Origin: Euphorbia lathyris
Taxonomy: Eukaryota; Streptophyta; Magnoliopsida; Malpighiales; Euphorbiaceae
Assembly (NCBI RefSeq): GCF_963576675.1
Contig: NC_088910.1
Span: 87,612,104-87,676,103, forward strand
Direction: 5' to 3'
DNA length: 64,000 nucleotides
Position numbers and translations under genes: made by a program. Under the pieces are notes generated by a model. The model saw nothing but the letters and a program-made list of their open reading frames with translations, did no database searches and had not been told where the DNA came from. Positions 10,614 through 22,344 of this stretch are shown here, in pieces (within the stretch, counting starts at the first letter, position 1; every line of letters starts with the position of its first letter).

Positions 10614-11552
10614 AACTTTTTTATTGTAAATTAGATATCTTTCATTATTGTAATTTCCTTAGCTTTCCCCTTGAAAAATCCTCTCCACCTCCTCCATCTC
10701 CTTCAACCTCCATTGAAGAACTTCCGAAGCTCCATCCACCGAGGATTATTCAAGGTTCGTCCTTAAGACCTAGGAAGCCGGCTGCAGAGTAGACAGGTTC
10801 CCTGAAAGGGATTTTCGTATCACCTTTTATCTTTCCTTGTTTGTACTCTTTGATACAGTCTATGAATCCTAGGCTAATTGTATCCTGTGACATTGTTCTT
10901 CGCCTTTAATAATATTTTAGCTCTTATTTTGTTCTATGATTATTTGTTTAATCTTTTTCTTACGCTTTATTCAATTGGTTTAACTCATTCAAAAGCCCCA
11001 AAATCTAGTAGGCACATATTGTGAGCTGAATCTGACCTAGTCAGAGCCTAGGAGATTGACGACCTCTTAATTGATTAAGCCCAAATTGCTGAGCCTTAGA
11101 CTTAGTTTCGGCCTTACAAGGGAATCACGCACTAGAGACTTCAGGAGGGTAAGTAGGGTTAATCGCCTTGAATACAAGTGACTTATATTAGGTTTTTAAT
11201 CTATTGACCTAATAATCTAACCTCATTATTATCGTTCATACCATGTTCCTTCGGGTAATTGCATTAGTGAAAGATCACCTAGGAGTAGTTTAACTTAATT
11301 AGGAGTAGAATAACTTAATTAGAATTAGAGTAATTTAGCTAGGAGTAGTATAATTCAACCTAGGAGTAAATTAACTGAGCAAAACAAACTCAAAACCCCC
11401 AAAGCCTAGATAACACCTGAAACCAAGTAGCTCGATACTTGCAGAAATAAATCCTGTGGACGATACCTGAACTTTTCCAGAATTTTATTACTTGATAACG
11501 ACGGGGTACACTTATCCCTTAGTGGGTCTTCTCTGAAGGCGCATCAAGTTTT

Positions 11553-11570
11553 TGGCGCCGTTGCCGGGGA
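11553..11570 (+). promoter_or_regulatory. tRNA-Asp primer binding site
   Basis: TGGCGCCGTTGCCGGGGA, six bases after the LTR end, is the standard minus-strand primer site of Athila-group elements. Confidence 0.9.
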
Positions 11571-11639
11571 TTTATTTCTTCTGCAATATCGAACCAAAGG
11601 TCGATTTGTTAGTTTAGGCATTCCTTGTGAATATCCTTT

Positions 11640-12000
11640 GTCTATATCGTTTATACATGTATACTTGTTTATAGCTGTTTACATTCATACTTGTTTATAA
11701 TTATACTCATTTATATTTATACTCGTTTATAGAAATAGTTGTTTATATACGATTCTCTTGTGAATATTCTTTGTTCATATCATACATACTTGTTTATATT
11801 TGTTAATAGTTATACTTGCTTATATGTATACTTGAACTTGTTTATACCTATACTTGCTTATACAAACGCGTGTTTATATTTATACGTGTTCATATCATCT
11901 ATACTTGTCAATATTTTATACTTGTCCAAACTTGTTTATATATAATTCTTTATAACTTCTATACTTGTTCATATCTTTTGTATTTGTTCATAACTATACA
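11640..12000 (+). repeat. Degenerate CTTGTTTATA tandem repeat in the element leader
   Basis: Short AT-rich units (TATACTTGTTTATA and variants) repeat roughly every 20-35 bp between the primer site and the gag-related ORF. The small open frames here are products of the repeat, not genes. Confidence 0.7.
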
Positions 12001-12057
12001 CTTTTACTTATCAACTTTTGTGCTAGAACTTCACTTTTTCTCAGCATTCTCTGATCA

Positions 12058-13020
12058 ATGAATTGGCAAGAAAGAGTCGAGTGGCAAGCTCAAAATTTTA
12101 CTATCCCATCAAGACAATACATTCATGCCCTGGAGAATGAGGCTCCCAATCCCTCCATGGCCGATTTAAATAAGAAAATGGATATCTTGATGGCGAAACT
12201 GAGCCTCAACACCAATGAAAGTGTAAGTTTTGTGGGTAATCACCAAAGGTATAATTCTAACCCCAATTCTTACAGCTTTTATGGTAGTGATTGGAGGAGA
12301 CCTCAACACTCAAATCTGTCCTACGGGAACCCTAACATGTTGAGGCCTCCAAATAAGTTTGTTAATGAGCACATGGAAAACGAATTGGGAATGTTCCCTT
12401 ACGAACAAGCAAGCCAAGTTCCTCCACAACCCTCTAGCTCACGAGATGAGGTGCTGTCCCTTTTGAAAGGAATATCAGCCCGACTTACAATCAACGAGGA
12501 GGTTTGCAAGGACTTGAGCAACCAATTGGCTCAAATAAACCATAAGATGCAAGAGCAATACCGAGATGCTCTCCCAGGCATAAAGGAAAACATAGAAATC
12601 CCACAAAGGGAATCAGCTCAAGCCATCTCCTTGAGGAACGACAAAAAGGTAGAACCAAGCCCACTGTCACATGAATCACTCAAGGTAAGTGAGGAACCGG
12701 AAGCGGTAAGCAACCCCGGTTCAAAACCTAAAATCCTAAATCATGTGATAGAAATAAATGATCAAATCGAAGCTTGTGTATATCAACTACCTTTTCCTCA
12801 AAAGTTAGAAAAGTTTGGATTTACTCCTTGTTCAAAAGTTTTCATTCTCTTCGACCTACCAAGAGAATCCAAAAGGGAGCAAACCAAACGTTTTCATAGT
12901 CTGTTTAAATTTGGCCTCTTGTTTTTATTTAACTCATTTGAGGCTCCTAATCCGTTTTGTAGGTACGAATTATTTGTTAAGGAATTTGAATTCCTAATGC
13001 GAATGTCAGCATACACCTAG
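12058..13020 (+). CDS. Gag-related ORF of the Athila-type element (truncated)
   Basis: This is 320 codons from the ATG at 12058. The first 150 residues resemble the C-terminal part of Athila-group Gag: DLNKKMDILMAKLSLNTNES, NHQRYNSNPNSYS and a DWRRPQHSNLS block. The capsid core expected upstream is missing, and I see no zinc knuckle. Residues about 150-230 are polar with a possible short coiled coil (LSNQLAQINHKMQEQ). The last part (FHSLFKFGLLFLFNSFEAP) is of another origin or out of its old frame. A LOW-complexity, pol-less element of this type would need proteins from a complete relative. The ORF stops at TAG and non-coding DNA follows. Confidence 0.7.
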   Translation: MNWQERVEWQAQNFTIPSRQYIHALENEAPNPSMADLNKKMDILMAKLSLNTNESVSFVGNHQRYNSNPNSYSFYGSDWRRPQHSNLSYGNPNMLRPPNKFVNEHMENELGMFPYEQASQVPPQPSSSRDEVLSLLKGISARLTINEEVCKDLSNQLAQINHKMQEQYRDALPGIKENIEIPQRESAQAISLRNDKKVEPSPLSHESLKVSEEPEAVSNPGSKPKILNHVIEINDQIEACVYQLPFPQKLEKFGFTPCSKVFILFDLPRESKREQTKRFHSLFKFGLLFLFNSFEAPNPFCRYELFVKEFEFLMRMSAYT

Positions 13021-14962
13021 GAGGGAATTCTATGTCGAGCTCACCGACTATAACGTAGCGCTTCTTGGGAGGCAACCCAAGTTTTAATAAAACTTTTCAG
13101 GTTTATTTATTTAGATTATACATTTATGCTTTTAGTTTAATGGTTAGTTTTCTTTTACGTTTTTTCTAGTGTTCGGGTTTAAAATTAAAAAAATAAAAAA
13201 AAGCGTAATTTCGCCCCGGGAGGCCCAGCTCGCCGAGCTGGGCACTGCCGCCCAGCTCGCTGGGCACCCCAGCTCAGGCGAGATGGGCACTGTCGTGCCA
13301 GCTCGCGCGAGCTGCTTGGCCGAGATAAGCAACAGTTCGGGATTTTTAAAACCCGAATGGAGCTGAAAAAAATATAAAAAATTTTTTTTTTGACACCGCA
13401 AATCATCAAGTTTTTGGCGATTGCCATAAAATCAGTAAGTTGTCTTCTCCACCCTAACTTTTTGCACATGCGCTTGATGGTTTTAGATGCAATGTTGGAA
13501 CTTATTGCATATTTTAAGTGTGAGGAGGAGGGGTAGACAAACTTACAAAAATTTGTATAATTTTTAAATTTTTGTTGCGTCGTGTCTAGTTTAGTTTAAC
13601 GTTTTCGGGTTTTATTTATGTTTTTGCATGTTTAGGACCTAAAACCGTGAACCTCCTTCGAATCTAAACTTCGTTATTTGTCCTTGAGGGCTGAGAACCG
13701 AATCTAAGATTGCATGACAACTAGTTTAGGTGTAGGACACAATCCTTGTATCTGTAAAAGCATGAGCTAAAGTTTGCATTTAGACCCTACTTTTGAAGAA
13801 ATGCTAAAATCATTACTTAGGTAGATAACTTAAGAATTGAAGGCATGTGATATTAAACTCGAGTTTGGGGAGAACTAGTAAGCACAAATTTGAAACCCAT
13901 GAACTGTGAGTTGAATTTGAGCCCAAGAGCGAACATCAAAAAGCTCTTTTTCTTGACATTTTTATGTGAATGCTTTGGCTTGTGGAAAGATTACAGATTT
14001 TGCACCTAATACTGAGTTGAACCTACATGCGTTGATTTGAGATGTTAAACGATGAATCAGCCTCATTAGAATTAACCTTTTCTTTACCTTATTTTCTCTT
14101 TTTCATCTACTCTAAGAAGCCCCTTTGAGCCTGTATTTTTGTAGTTTATAGATTTTTCTTTCGTTCTAACCCACATTTTTTTTGCAAACCATCGTTTGGT
14201 TTGTTGCTTAACCCGAGTTTTTACAAGGTTCGCATCGAGCCTTTATTTTCTTCTAGCGCTGTATCCTTGTTTATGGCACCATAGTAGCAAGCCAAAAGGC
14301 TAAGAAGTGACTGAGCATCACTACCCAAAAGAAAGAAAAAAAAAGAGAAAAAAAGAAAAGGAAAAGAAAAAGAGACGAACAAAAGAGGGAGAACTCTATC
14401 TCCCAGTTCCTAAAATTAGAACGTCTCAGAAAAATATATATATGTGAATAAAAAGCTCAATCACTTCACAATTTGCTAAAGCCATATTAAACTTCGTTTT
14501 TCCAGCGCTAGAACTCCTAACCCTTGTTGTACCTTTAACCCCCTAACCACATTACAACCCCAATTCGAGGCTGTTTTTGATATCATCGGAGTCATATGGC
14601 ATAGTAGAGGAACTCGGATGAACGTGCAAAATCAACGTAATCCTAAGCAAGAACATAAGCCGAGAGTAAACACTTTAGCCACCAAAATTGTGTGAATTGA
14701 GTGAACTACCTATGGTGAGGTGTTTTACTTAGCTATCCCCTTAAGCTCGTTTAATTGAACATGTGTCCTTTTTCTTAAACATATGACCCGTGATAATTGA
14801 AATGCGGCTTTTGGATATTGTGTCTCTACTTTGTATTTCCGAATGCATGTAATTACATATGCTTGAAATTGTGTCAAGCACCTAGTCAAACCAGGAGGTT
14901 TTCTAGCTTGCTTGTGATTGCGGGTTTAGTTTTTTAGTTTACTTGGGGACAAGTAAAGTTTT
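13021..14962 (+). other. Non-coding 3' internal region of the Athila-type element
   Basis: About 1.9 kb without a credible ORF. It holds a GC-rich AGCTCGCCGAGCTGGGC cluster (13215-13325) and a purine run of GAAAAAGAGAAAA type (14328-14380). Athila elements usually have a long non-coding stretch before the 3' LTR, so this fits. Confidence 0.7.
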
Positions 14963-14977
14963 AAGTGCGAGGAGGTT
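14963..14977 (+). promoter_or_regulatory. Polypurine tract before the 3' LTR
   Basis: AAGTGCGAGGAGGTT directly precedes the LTR start TGATAGGGG, the position required for plus-strand priming. Confidence 0.75.
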
Positions 14978-16501
14978 TGATAGGGGTCAAAAACCCCTAT
15001 CTTTGGGTACGGTTTTAGGACGGTTTTTAGTGTTATTTCGTGAATAAGCGAACAATTCTCGCATTTATATGCTTTTGTGTGAGTTAGTTAGAAATTGGAA
15101 ATGTTTTATTAACTTTTCGTTGTTTAGGCTCGTTTTCTGATCATTTTAGGCAAATATGGCTAAAATGGCATGTATGTTATAATTCCATTATCTTTTATAG
15201 CTAATTGATCCGCCAAAAGTCGCACCAAACGGAGCGTTTGCTCAAAATGAGCGATTGGCGGGTCAATTTAGCCTTGAGACTAATGCTATTTGGAGTTTTC
15301 GTGCATGCGCAGGGATAAGTTTGGGCGAAAGTTACATCATGGGACATCGAGCAACCACGCGGAGGCGTGCAGGGCAAAACCGCTCGTCGGACTGGCCTTT
15401 TTAGGCCAGCTCGCCGAGCAGCGCGCCCTGCTCGGTGAGCTGACCTACGGGAATTGGTCAAAAATCCTAATTTTGCCCCCACGACTCCACGACCGGTCCC
15501 ACGACTTCCTACCTGCATAAGGACACGAAATAGGTCAGAAAGAGGGCCCGAGCTACGTCTATAAATAGAACTTTTTCATTGTAAATTAGATATCTTTCAT
15601 TATTGTAATTTCCTTAGCTTTCCCCTTGAAAAATCCTCTCCACCTCCTCCATCTCCTTCAACCTCCATTGAAGAACTTTCGAAGCTCCATCCACCGAGGA
15701 TTATTCAAGGTTCGTCCTTAAGACCTAGGAAGCCGGCTGCAGAGTAGACAGGTTCCCTGAAAGGGATTTTCGTATCACCTTTTATCTTTCCTTGTTTGTA
15801 CTCTTTGATACAGTCTATGAATCCTAGGCTAATTGTATCCTGTGACATTGTTCTTCGCCTTTAATAATATTTTAGCTCTTATTTTGTTCTATGATTATTT
15901 GTTTAATCTTTGTCTTACGCTTTATTCAATTGGTTTAACTCATTCAAAAGCCCCAAAATCTAGTAGGCACATATTGTGAGCTGAATCTGACCTAGTCAGA
16001 GCCTAGGAGATTGACGACCTCTTAGTTGATTAAGCCCAAATTGCTGAGCCTTAGACCTAGTTTCGGCCTTATAAGGGAATCACGCACTAGAGACTTCAGG
16101 AGGGTAAGTAGGGTTAATCGCCTTGAATACAAGTGACTTATATTAGGTTTTTAATCTATTGACCTAATAATCTAACCTCATTATTATCGTTCATACCATG
16201 TTCCTTCGGGTAATTGCATTAGTGAAAGATCACCTAGGAGTAGTTTAACTTAATTAGGAGTAGAATAACTTAATTAGAATTAGAGTAATTTAGCTAGGAG
16301 TAGTATAATTCAACCTAGGAGTAGATTAACTTAGCAAAACAAACTCAAAACCCCCAAAGCCTAGATAACACCTGAAACCAAGTAGCTCGATACTTTCAGA
16401 AATAAATCCTGTGGACGATACCTGGACTTTTCCAGAATTTTATTACTTGATAACGACGGGGTACACTTATCCCTTAGTGGGTCTTCTTTGAAGGCACATC
16501 A
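14978..16501 (+). repeat. 3' LTR of the Athila-type element
   Basis: It is 1524 bp long and nearly identical to the 5' LTR except for the shorter GC-rich run. It ends ACATCA and is followed by the second GTTGG target copy. Confidence 0.93.
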
Positions 16502-16967
16502 GTTGGCCAGAGGCTTCTTCCTCAATGAACTCAGTGAGAAATTGATTTTTTAGAGCATTTCCAACTTTTTTTCAATTTTAGAGAGGATATTCATTACATT
16601 AAATTATCAAAACACATAATGTTCATGTCACATTATCGGTACATCATCAATATGAAATAATAAATTTTTATTATATTAAACTATTTTCTTCAATCCCGAC
16701 AGTCCTCGCTTGGTATGCACCAAGTCAAAGGAGTAATGTAATGTAATCAATTTAATTAATTCGTTAAATTATTTATCAAAAAATATTTTTATGATTTTTT
16801 AGTATTTATTTATTTATAAAAATAAATTAATAAAAAATTTAAATTAGTTAATTAAAAATATATAAAGAAAACGAAGAAAAAATGTTTTACTGGAACCAAT
16901 TTTCTCAGTAGGAATTTTTTTTAAAACACGATATTTTTTTTTACAAACGGTAACATATGCTCAAATT
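16502..16967 (+). repeat. Flank copy A, right part (repeated at 22573)
   Basis: It continues copy A after the Athila-type insertion: GTTGGCCAGAGGCTTCTTCC through CATATGCTCAAATT. It matches 22573-22942, but holds about 95 bp (16826-16915) that copy B lacks. The match stops where the LINE's 3' side begins. Confidence 0.9.
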
Positions 16968-17088
16968 ATTCAGTCTCCCTTTTTTTGGTATTAAGGAGTT
17001 AAAGCAACAGCAAAAACAGGAAAAGAAAAAAAAGGAAGAAAAAGAAAAAAAGGCCCTGGAGAAACCCAGCACCTGCTACATATTACTG

Positions 17089-18675
17089 CTAAATAGAACT
17101 GCTAAGATCTAAGATCCTTCGAAAATGAACTACCCCTCTAAAGTCTTCTTCAATTAACTGCCTAAGGGTTACAGGAGGTTCCAACAATGTTTGCTTTCCC
17201 CAGGACGCCTTCAACGCTTCTCTCGCCAACCAATCGGCACAACGGTTGGCCTCTCTATAAATATGCTTGAATCTGATGTTCAGGATTTTTTGGAAGCCTA
17301 GTATGTTACCGAGGACAGCCTTTAAGGGGTGGACAGCCAAATGGTCTTTGTTATCGTTGAGGAGAGTGATTAATTCTGAGCAGTCTGATTCCACAACGAG
17401 GAACTGGATACCGAGCTCTACCACCAATTCCAATCCCGTAAGAATCCCCCAACATTCCGCAATGAAGTTGTCTCCTTTGCCTATGTGATGAATAAAACCA
17501 TGAATCCACCTCCCATTGGTATCTCTTATTAACCCTCCGGCCCCTATGTTCTTCATACTCGAGCAACACGAACCATCTGTATTCAAGGTACGCCAGGGGG
17601 GGTTGGGCTTCATCCAGCTAACCGGAATCTCAGTTTGGGGCCTGCTTTGGTCTCGCGATTCTGCAATCACGCAGAAATTAGTGAACAATTGGATACATCG
17701 GGTTTTGTCATGAGGAATGGCCCTGCTATTGTTAAAAATGATGCAATTCCTCCATTTCCATTGGAACCATAGACAGACGGCGAAGGTGATATTCCACTGT
17801 ATCCCCCAAGGGCCTATGCTGTCATCCTTCAAGTTTACCAACATCCAGTTTTCGAAGTCCATGGAGAAGAAACAGATTGTAGCCAAGGATGGGTTGAGTG
17901 CTAACCATGTAGTTTGACTTGTGTTGCAGTCTCTAAGAACGTGGAGGGTTGTTTCGTCACTGAGATTATAGGCAGAACATGAGCCAGAGTCCACCAAGTG
18001 GCAACGTTTTCGCTCATAGTTGGTGAGCAATCGGTTGTGAAGGGCAGTCCATAGGAAGAAACGAATTCTGTGCGGAATTTTGAGCTGCCAGATAAACCGC
18101 CACTTCCAGTTTTCATTCTCCCAATTCCCCTTAGGTACCATATGATAGGCCGACTTGGTTGTGAAGCTGCCATTGCTGGTTCCATTCCAGCTCAAATCAT
18201 CCTTGGTAGAGCCAGAAGCATCTAATCGGACTGCCGCCATTAGTAGGTGCAGCTCTAGTGGGATCCATTTTTCAAAAAGTGGCCAATTCCAGTTGCCGTC
18301 TGGCTTCGTGTATGCGCTGATTCTAAAATTAAGGTGGGAGTCTGGGATGAGGGGCACACGGTCATATATGCGAAAATCTCCTAGCCATTTATCATGCCAG
18401 AAGCTAATGGTATTTCCATCTCCGACATTCCAAATCAGTCCACATTGGAAGTCACTTATGATAGAGAGTATGCTCCTCCAGAAGTGTGAGCACTTTGCAT
18501 TTCGGGTCTCTGCCTCCAAAAGACCTGTGTTGGGGAAGTATTTCGCTTTTAAGACTTTAACCCATAGCAAATCAGGCTCCCGAATGATACGCCATGCAAT
18601 TTTCATCAACAGGGCTTTATTCTGATCTTCCGTATTCTTTAGACCAATTCCCCCTTTGTCCCTCGGTTTACACAC
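17089..18675 (-). pseudogene. LINE ORF2, C-terminal zinc-binding region and RNase H
   Basis: 528 codons without a stop. Residues about 195-260 are the plant reverse-transcriptase zinc-binding region (HRIRFFLWTALHNRLLTN, then Cys/His-containing CSAYN...TTLHVLRDC). Residues about 355-490 are an RNase H with the expected acidic residues: D in NTDGSC, E in AECWGILTGLEL, D in VESDCSELI, and the HIYREANRCADWLA end. The RT domain is upstream in other frames, so this is the intact tail of a broken ORF2. Confidence 0.9.
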
Positions 18676-18723
18676 GACCTCCCAAGGAATTAGATGAATT
18701 TTCTTTTTATTTTCTTGGTAACC

Positions 18724-18975
18724 CTAGAGAAAGCTTTTGTTAAGGCTGTCAATTCTTCTAGTTGTGTTTTTAGGGAGCCGGTTTGTGATCATCGTATGAG
18801 TTGGGATGGCATTTGATACAGCTTGAATCAGAGTCACCCTACCTGCAATGGAGAGGGAGTCTGCTTTCCACCCAGATAGTCGACTGCTGACGTCATTGAC
18901 CACTCCTGCAAAATCGGAGACTGTCGTGCGATTTTGCAACAAGTTTACCCCAAGGTACTTACGGAGACAGGCCAT
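18724..18975 (-). pseudogene. LINE ORF2, segment between RT and zinc-binding region
   Basis: 83 codons with the conserved plant LINE block KYLGVNL...LSGWKADSLSIAGRVTLIQ, which normally follows the RT thumb. It is in a different frame from the RT part above it, and stops separate it from the tail below. Confidence 0.85.
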
Positions 18976-18990
18976 GAGTGGGAATTTACT

Positions 18991-20367
18991 CTAGCTGCTG
19001 AGGTTACGGGCCAGGCTAGGGGAAACATTTTTGGAGAAGCAGATTCTCGATTTAGTCAGGCTAATCTTTTGGCCTGACATCTTGCAGAAATTCTCTAGGC
19101 ATTGGTTTATAATTTCCATCTGCTTGGGAGATGCTTCAGCAAACAGGAGAAGATCATCTGCAAAAAATAAATGGGTTAGTTTTGGACAATTCCTAGCAAT
19201 CGAGAGTCCTCTCCATCGGCTTCTGGTAACTTCGGTCTGTATCATTTGGCTCAGGCACTCCATGCATAGCACGAAAATGAAGGGGGACAAGGGATCGCCC
19301 TGACGGATACCCCGGGAAGGCTTAAAGCTTTCAGTGAGCTCCCCATTAAAGGCCACGCGGATGTTGGAGGAGGAGATACACTGATGCACTAAAGTAACCC
19401 AATGTCGAGGCATTCCTGTGCTTTGGAGGGTGTCTATAATAAAATCCCACCTAAGTCGGTCGTACGCCTTTTCCAGGTCTATCTTGATTGCCATAAAGCC
19501 CCTTTTACCCCTTTTGATTCGCATAGAGTGAACTGCCTCCTGGGCTAAGATTATATTATCATGGAGTTGTCTTCCTTGAATGAAGCTAGTTTGGCATTCA
19601 TTTACCAGCAGGGGCATAATGGGTTTTAGGCGGTTAGTGATTAATTTAGTGACAATTTTGTAAATCACTGAGCACAGGCTGATAGGCCGAAATTGATGTA
19701 GATATTCAGGAATGTTTACCTTCGGGATTAGGACGAGGACAGTTTCATTGACAGACTCAATGGATGACTCGCCCGAGAAGCATCCGAAGACAAACCGATA
19801 GACGCTTTCTGCAACAACCTTCCAATGTTTCTGATAGAAGCTGGCATTTAGGCCGTCAAGCCCTAGAGCTTTGGTCGCCCCCATGTCAAAGACAGCTTGT
19901 TTGATCTCTATTTTGGTGATAGCACTAAAGCAAATTTGGAGTTGATCTTGCGGGATTGGCGGAAAATTTGCCTGTAGGGGGATCGTTTGACTCCAGACAT
20001 CATCTTCAGTAAAAAGGTCTCTAAAGAAACTATAAGCCATATTTTTCAACTTGATCTGATCCTCAGTACTTATCCCAGATTCATCCTTGAGTGAAACAAT
20101 GCGATTACGGTGTCTTCTAATCATCGTCGAGATATGAAAATACTTCATATTTCTGTCCCCGTCCTTAATCCATTGCTTACGCGATTTCTGAAACCACAAG
20201 AGCTCTTCCTGTTTCATGATTCCTATCAGTTTCGTCTGAAGCCTGCATTCCAACTCGTAAAGGTGACTTTTCCACCCTAGGGTCAGAAGCTTTTGGATGC
20301 CCTCAATTCTTTTGAGAATACGTCTTTTCTTTTGGAAGATGTTCCTAAAAACCTCACGATTCCACAC
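18991..20367 (-). pseudogene. LINE ORF2, reverse transcriptase domain
   Basis: 458 codons. RT motifs appear in order: ALGLDGLNASFYQKHW, RPISLCSVIYKIVTKLI, ECQTSFIQGRQ, AIKIDLEKAYDRL, SRGIRQGDPLSPFIF, and the catalytic FADDLLLF near residue 400. The first D of the active site lies in KIDLEKAYD. The domain is intact, but it is cut off from the endonuclease by a frame break at about 20370-20430 and from the tail at 18980. Confidence 0.93.
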
Positions 20368-20427
20368 CTGAACTTTTGATTTAAAGTTGGCGGATGCAAG
20401 GTGGATGTCGTATCGAGGAGCCCAGCT

Positions 20428-21194
20428 CTATCTCACTAAATCTGAAAAAGACTCATGCAACTCCAATGCCAGTTCGTACCTGAAGGTTTTATTTAGCCTA
20501 GCTGAATTGTTGAAACCCTTCAGGCTACACAAGATTGGCGCGTGATCGGAGCTTCTGAAGGCGAGAGTTTTTGTCGCGGCTTCCGGGAAGGTTAAGCGAC
20601 CAGAGGCATTCATATAGGCTCTATCCAGTCTCACTTGTAGGTGTTTCCGATGCCATGAGAACCTCATACCCGTAGTGCCCAGGTCAATTAAGCCAACTTG
20701 CTCAATTTGCCATCTGTGGGTTTCACACCTTTTCACATACAATGGAGAGCCCCCCCCGTTGGTCCTCAATGTTAGCTATGTCATTGAAGTCGCCAATTAC
20801 CACCCATGGGTCGCTAGGAGAAGGCTGTAAATTGAATAAGTCTTCCCAGAGTCCACTTCTGGTGTAGCTGTTGGTGCTGGCATAGATGATAGTGAGGAAA
20901 CAAACCAACTGGTTACCATTTGTGAGTTTCCCATTGGCTGCTGGCTGCTAATTGACTGAAGTTGTATTGGTTTTGTCTCCAAAAGAGCCAGATGCCACCT
21001 GATCTTCCCTCAGCTTCAGCTTTAACACAATTCCATTGTTTAAACTTTTTAATGATATCATCTGCCTTTGTACCTCCAATTTTAGTTTCCATAATGGTAA
21101 ACACCGATGGCTGGTGAATTTTGAGCAAGTCGTGAAGGTGTAGGAGGTTATGCTTGCTAGCAGCCCCCCTAATGTTCCAACTCATTATTAACAT
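20428..21194 (-). pseudogene. LINE ORF2, endonuclease domain in three frames
   Basis: APE-type endonuclease motifs are spread over three overlapping frames: SWNIRGAASKHN and METKIGG (20913-21194), WVVIGDFNDIANIEDQRGG (20723-20908), and RLDRAYMN with SSDHAPIL (20428-20769). Two frameshifts break it. The ATG at 21194 sets the ORF2 start. Confidence 0.88.
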
Positions 21195-21230
21195 AAAATT
21201 AACTGAGAAACGAACTAGTGAAACTCAAAG

Positions 21231-22344
21231 CTATAGAAGCTTTTTAGAGATGGATCTTTTCCCCACACCGGGGGTCGAGGAGCTCGGTAATTGCAAATTG
21301 GATGTCGGGCCTGTGGCTCTGTCTGGCGGTCTTCCTCCAGTTGCAGAAATGTGGGTGAATTCATGTTTGAAGGCTTCTAAGAGTCTCTGAATCTTCTTGG
21401 TGATGGAAGCAGATGGTAACTCCCTTTGATTTGTAGTGATTTCTCCTTGATTGAAATTTCCTGGTGTATGATGAGCTTTGAGAATGGCGGGGAAAGGGTT
21501 ATGGTTAATATTTGGTTGTTCGGCTAGCATGGTTGAATTCGTGGGTGGAATGTTTTTAGGGGTAGGGGTGGGAGAAGACAAAGTAAGGAGGGTGGTTTTG
21601 GTAATAGGACTTTTAATTGGGTATGGTAGGCATTTAATGCTTGGGATCAAATGGTTGCATTGGGAGTCTTTATTTCCTCCCTAATAATTTGCAGTTGTGC
21701 GCTGCCCTGTAATTTATCACCAGCAATTAATGCTTTATCGCTGTCATGGTTAGCACCTTTGTCTTTATTTTGACCTGCTGAGATAGTATTCTTGTTTGCA
21801 CAGGAGGGTCCTTTGGTATGGTTGATAGCTTGTCTTCTACTTCATTGGCTGTTGAAATTGTCTTGTCTGCATGGGTCTCCTGTTCTTTGGTAGAATTATT
21901 TGTCCTAGTCGGTTTCTTGCCTTTAGATCGCCGGACGACCATCCATGGACCGTAGTCATCCACAACCTCATCTCTATGGACAGCCTCCCCATTTTTCGGG
22001 TGATTTTCGGGTATAACAGGCTCTGATTGACTAACCTCCGCTTTGTGAGTTGGGCATTGTTCCATGTTGTGTCCGTACCGACCACAATGAAAGCAGATGT
22101 TGTGAAGACCTTCATATTCAACTCGATAAATCCTTCTTCGTAGTTTATATTTTGCTAAAAGTGGTTTGGAGAGGTCGAGTTCCACGCAGACTCTAGCATA
22201 TTTACCCCTTGTACTTGCAGAAGAATTTTTATCCACATATTGGGCTACTCCTACCAAGTTCCCAAATTTCATCAGAGAAGGGGCACTATAGTATTCTATA
22301 GGGAGACCTGGATAGACCATTAGCGCAGAAAAAAGTTCGCCCAA
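21231..22344 (-). pseudogene. LINE ORF1 remnant with CCHC zinc knuckle
   Basis: The part at 21727-22311 carries the plant LINE ORF1 block GLPIEYYSAPSLMKFGN followed by a CCHC knuckle (CFHCGRYGHNMEQC). A second piece at 21231-21650 in another frame is the Pro-rich ORF1 tail. The N-terminal part is missing because the element is 5'-truncated. The few codons beyond 22311 (MVYP) come from the flank. Confidence 0.85.
22313..22337 (+). repeat. 25-bp partial duplication at the LINE 5' junction
   Basis: TAGACCATTAGCGCAGAAAA and the next five bases sit between the LINE 5' end and copy B, and occur again inside copy B at 22347-22371. This short extra copy looks like a repair or template-switch trace. 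Confidence 0.8.

Larger units (their letters stand above)
9910..11546 (+). repeat. 5' LTR of the Athila-type element
   Basis: It is 1637 bp long. It carries a GC-rich run of AGCTCGCCGAGC-type palindromes at about 10338-10490, a TATA box at 10605, and a degenerate AGGAGTAG/TTTAACTTAATT repeat at about 11278-11375. It is longer than the 3' LTR because the GC-rich run has more units. Confidence 0.93.
9910..16501 (+). mobile_element. Athila-type LTR retrotransposon, complete and non-autonomous
   Basis: The LTRs are at 9910-11546 and 14978-16501. Both start TGATAGGGG and end in ACATCA or GCATCA. The element is flanked by the direct repeat GTTGG (9905-9909 and 16502-16506). The primer site TGGCGCCGTTGCCGGGGA at 11553 is complementary to tRNA-Asp, as in the Athila group of Gypsy elements, and a polypurine tract precedes the 3' LTR. 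The internal region is only about 3.4 kb. It has a gag-related ORF but no recognisable protease, reverse transcriptase, RNase H or integrase. The LTRs differ by few substitutions by eye (about 20, not counted exactly) plus one 113-bp length difference, so the insertion is fairly young. Confidence 0.93.
16968..22311 (-). mobile_element. 5'-truncated, decayed LINE (L1-type) with RNase H
   Basis: Read on the minus strand, the order is ORF1 zinc knuckle, endonuclease, reverse transcriptase, zinc-binding region, RNase H, then a 3' end (TTAATACCAAAAAAA, at about 16981-16995). This is the layout of plant L1-type elements that acquired an RNase H. The 5' end starts inside ORF1 at the codons PGLPIEYY, so the element is 5'-truncated, as is usual for target-primed insertion. 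Frameshifts and stops break ORF1, the endonuclease and the RT-to-RNase H joint, so it is inactive. Both sides are copies of the same flanking sequence (see the repeats at 9670, 16502 and 22338). Confidence 0.92.

Noticed and set aside
11739..12061. Tyr/Leu-rich ORFs in the Athila-type leader
   Set aside because: They follow the CTTGTTTATA repeat and overlap in different frames, so they are repeat artefacts.
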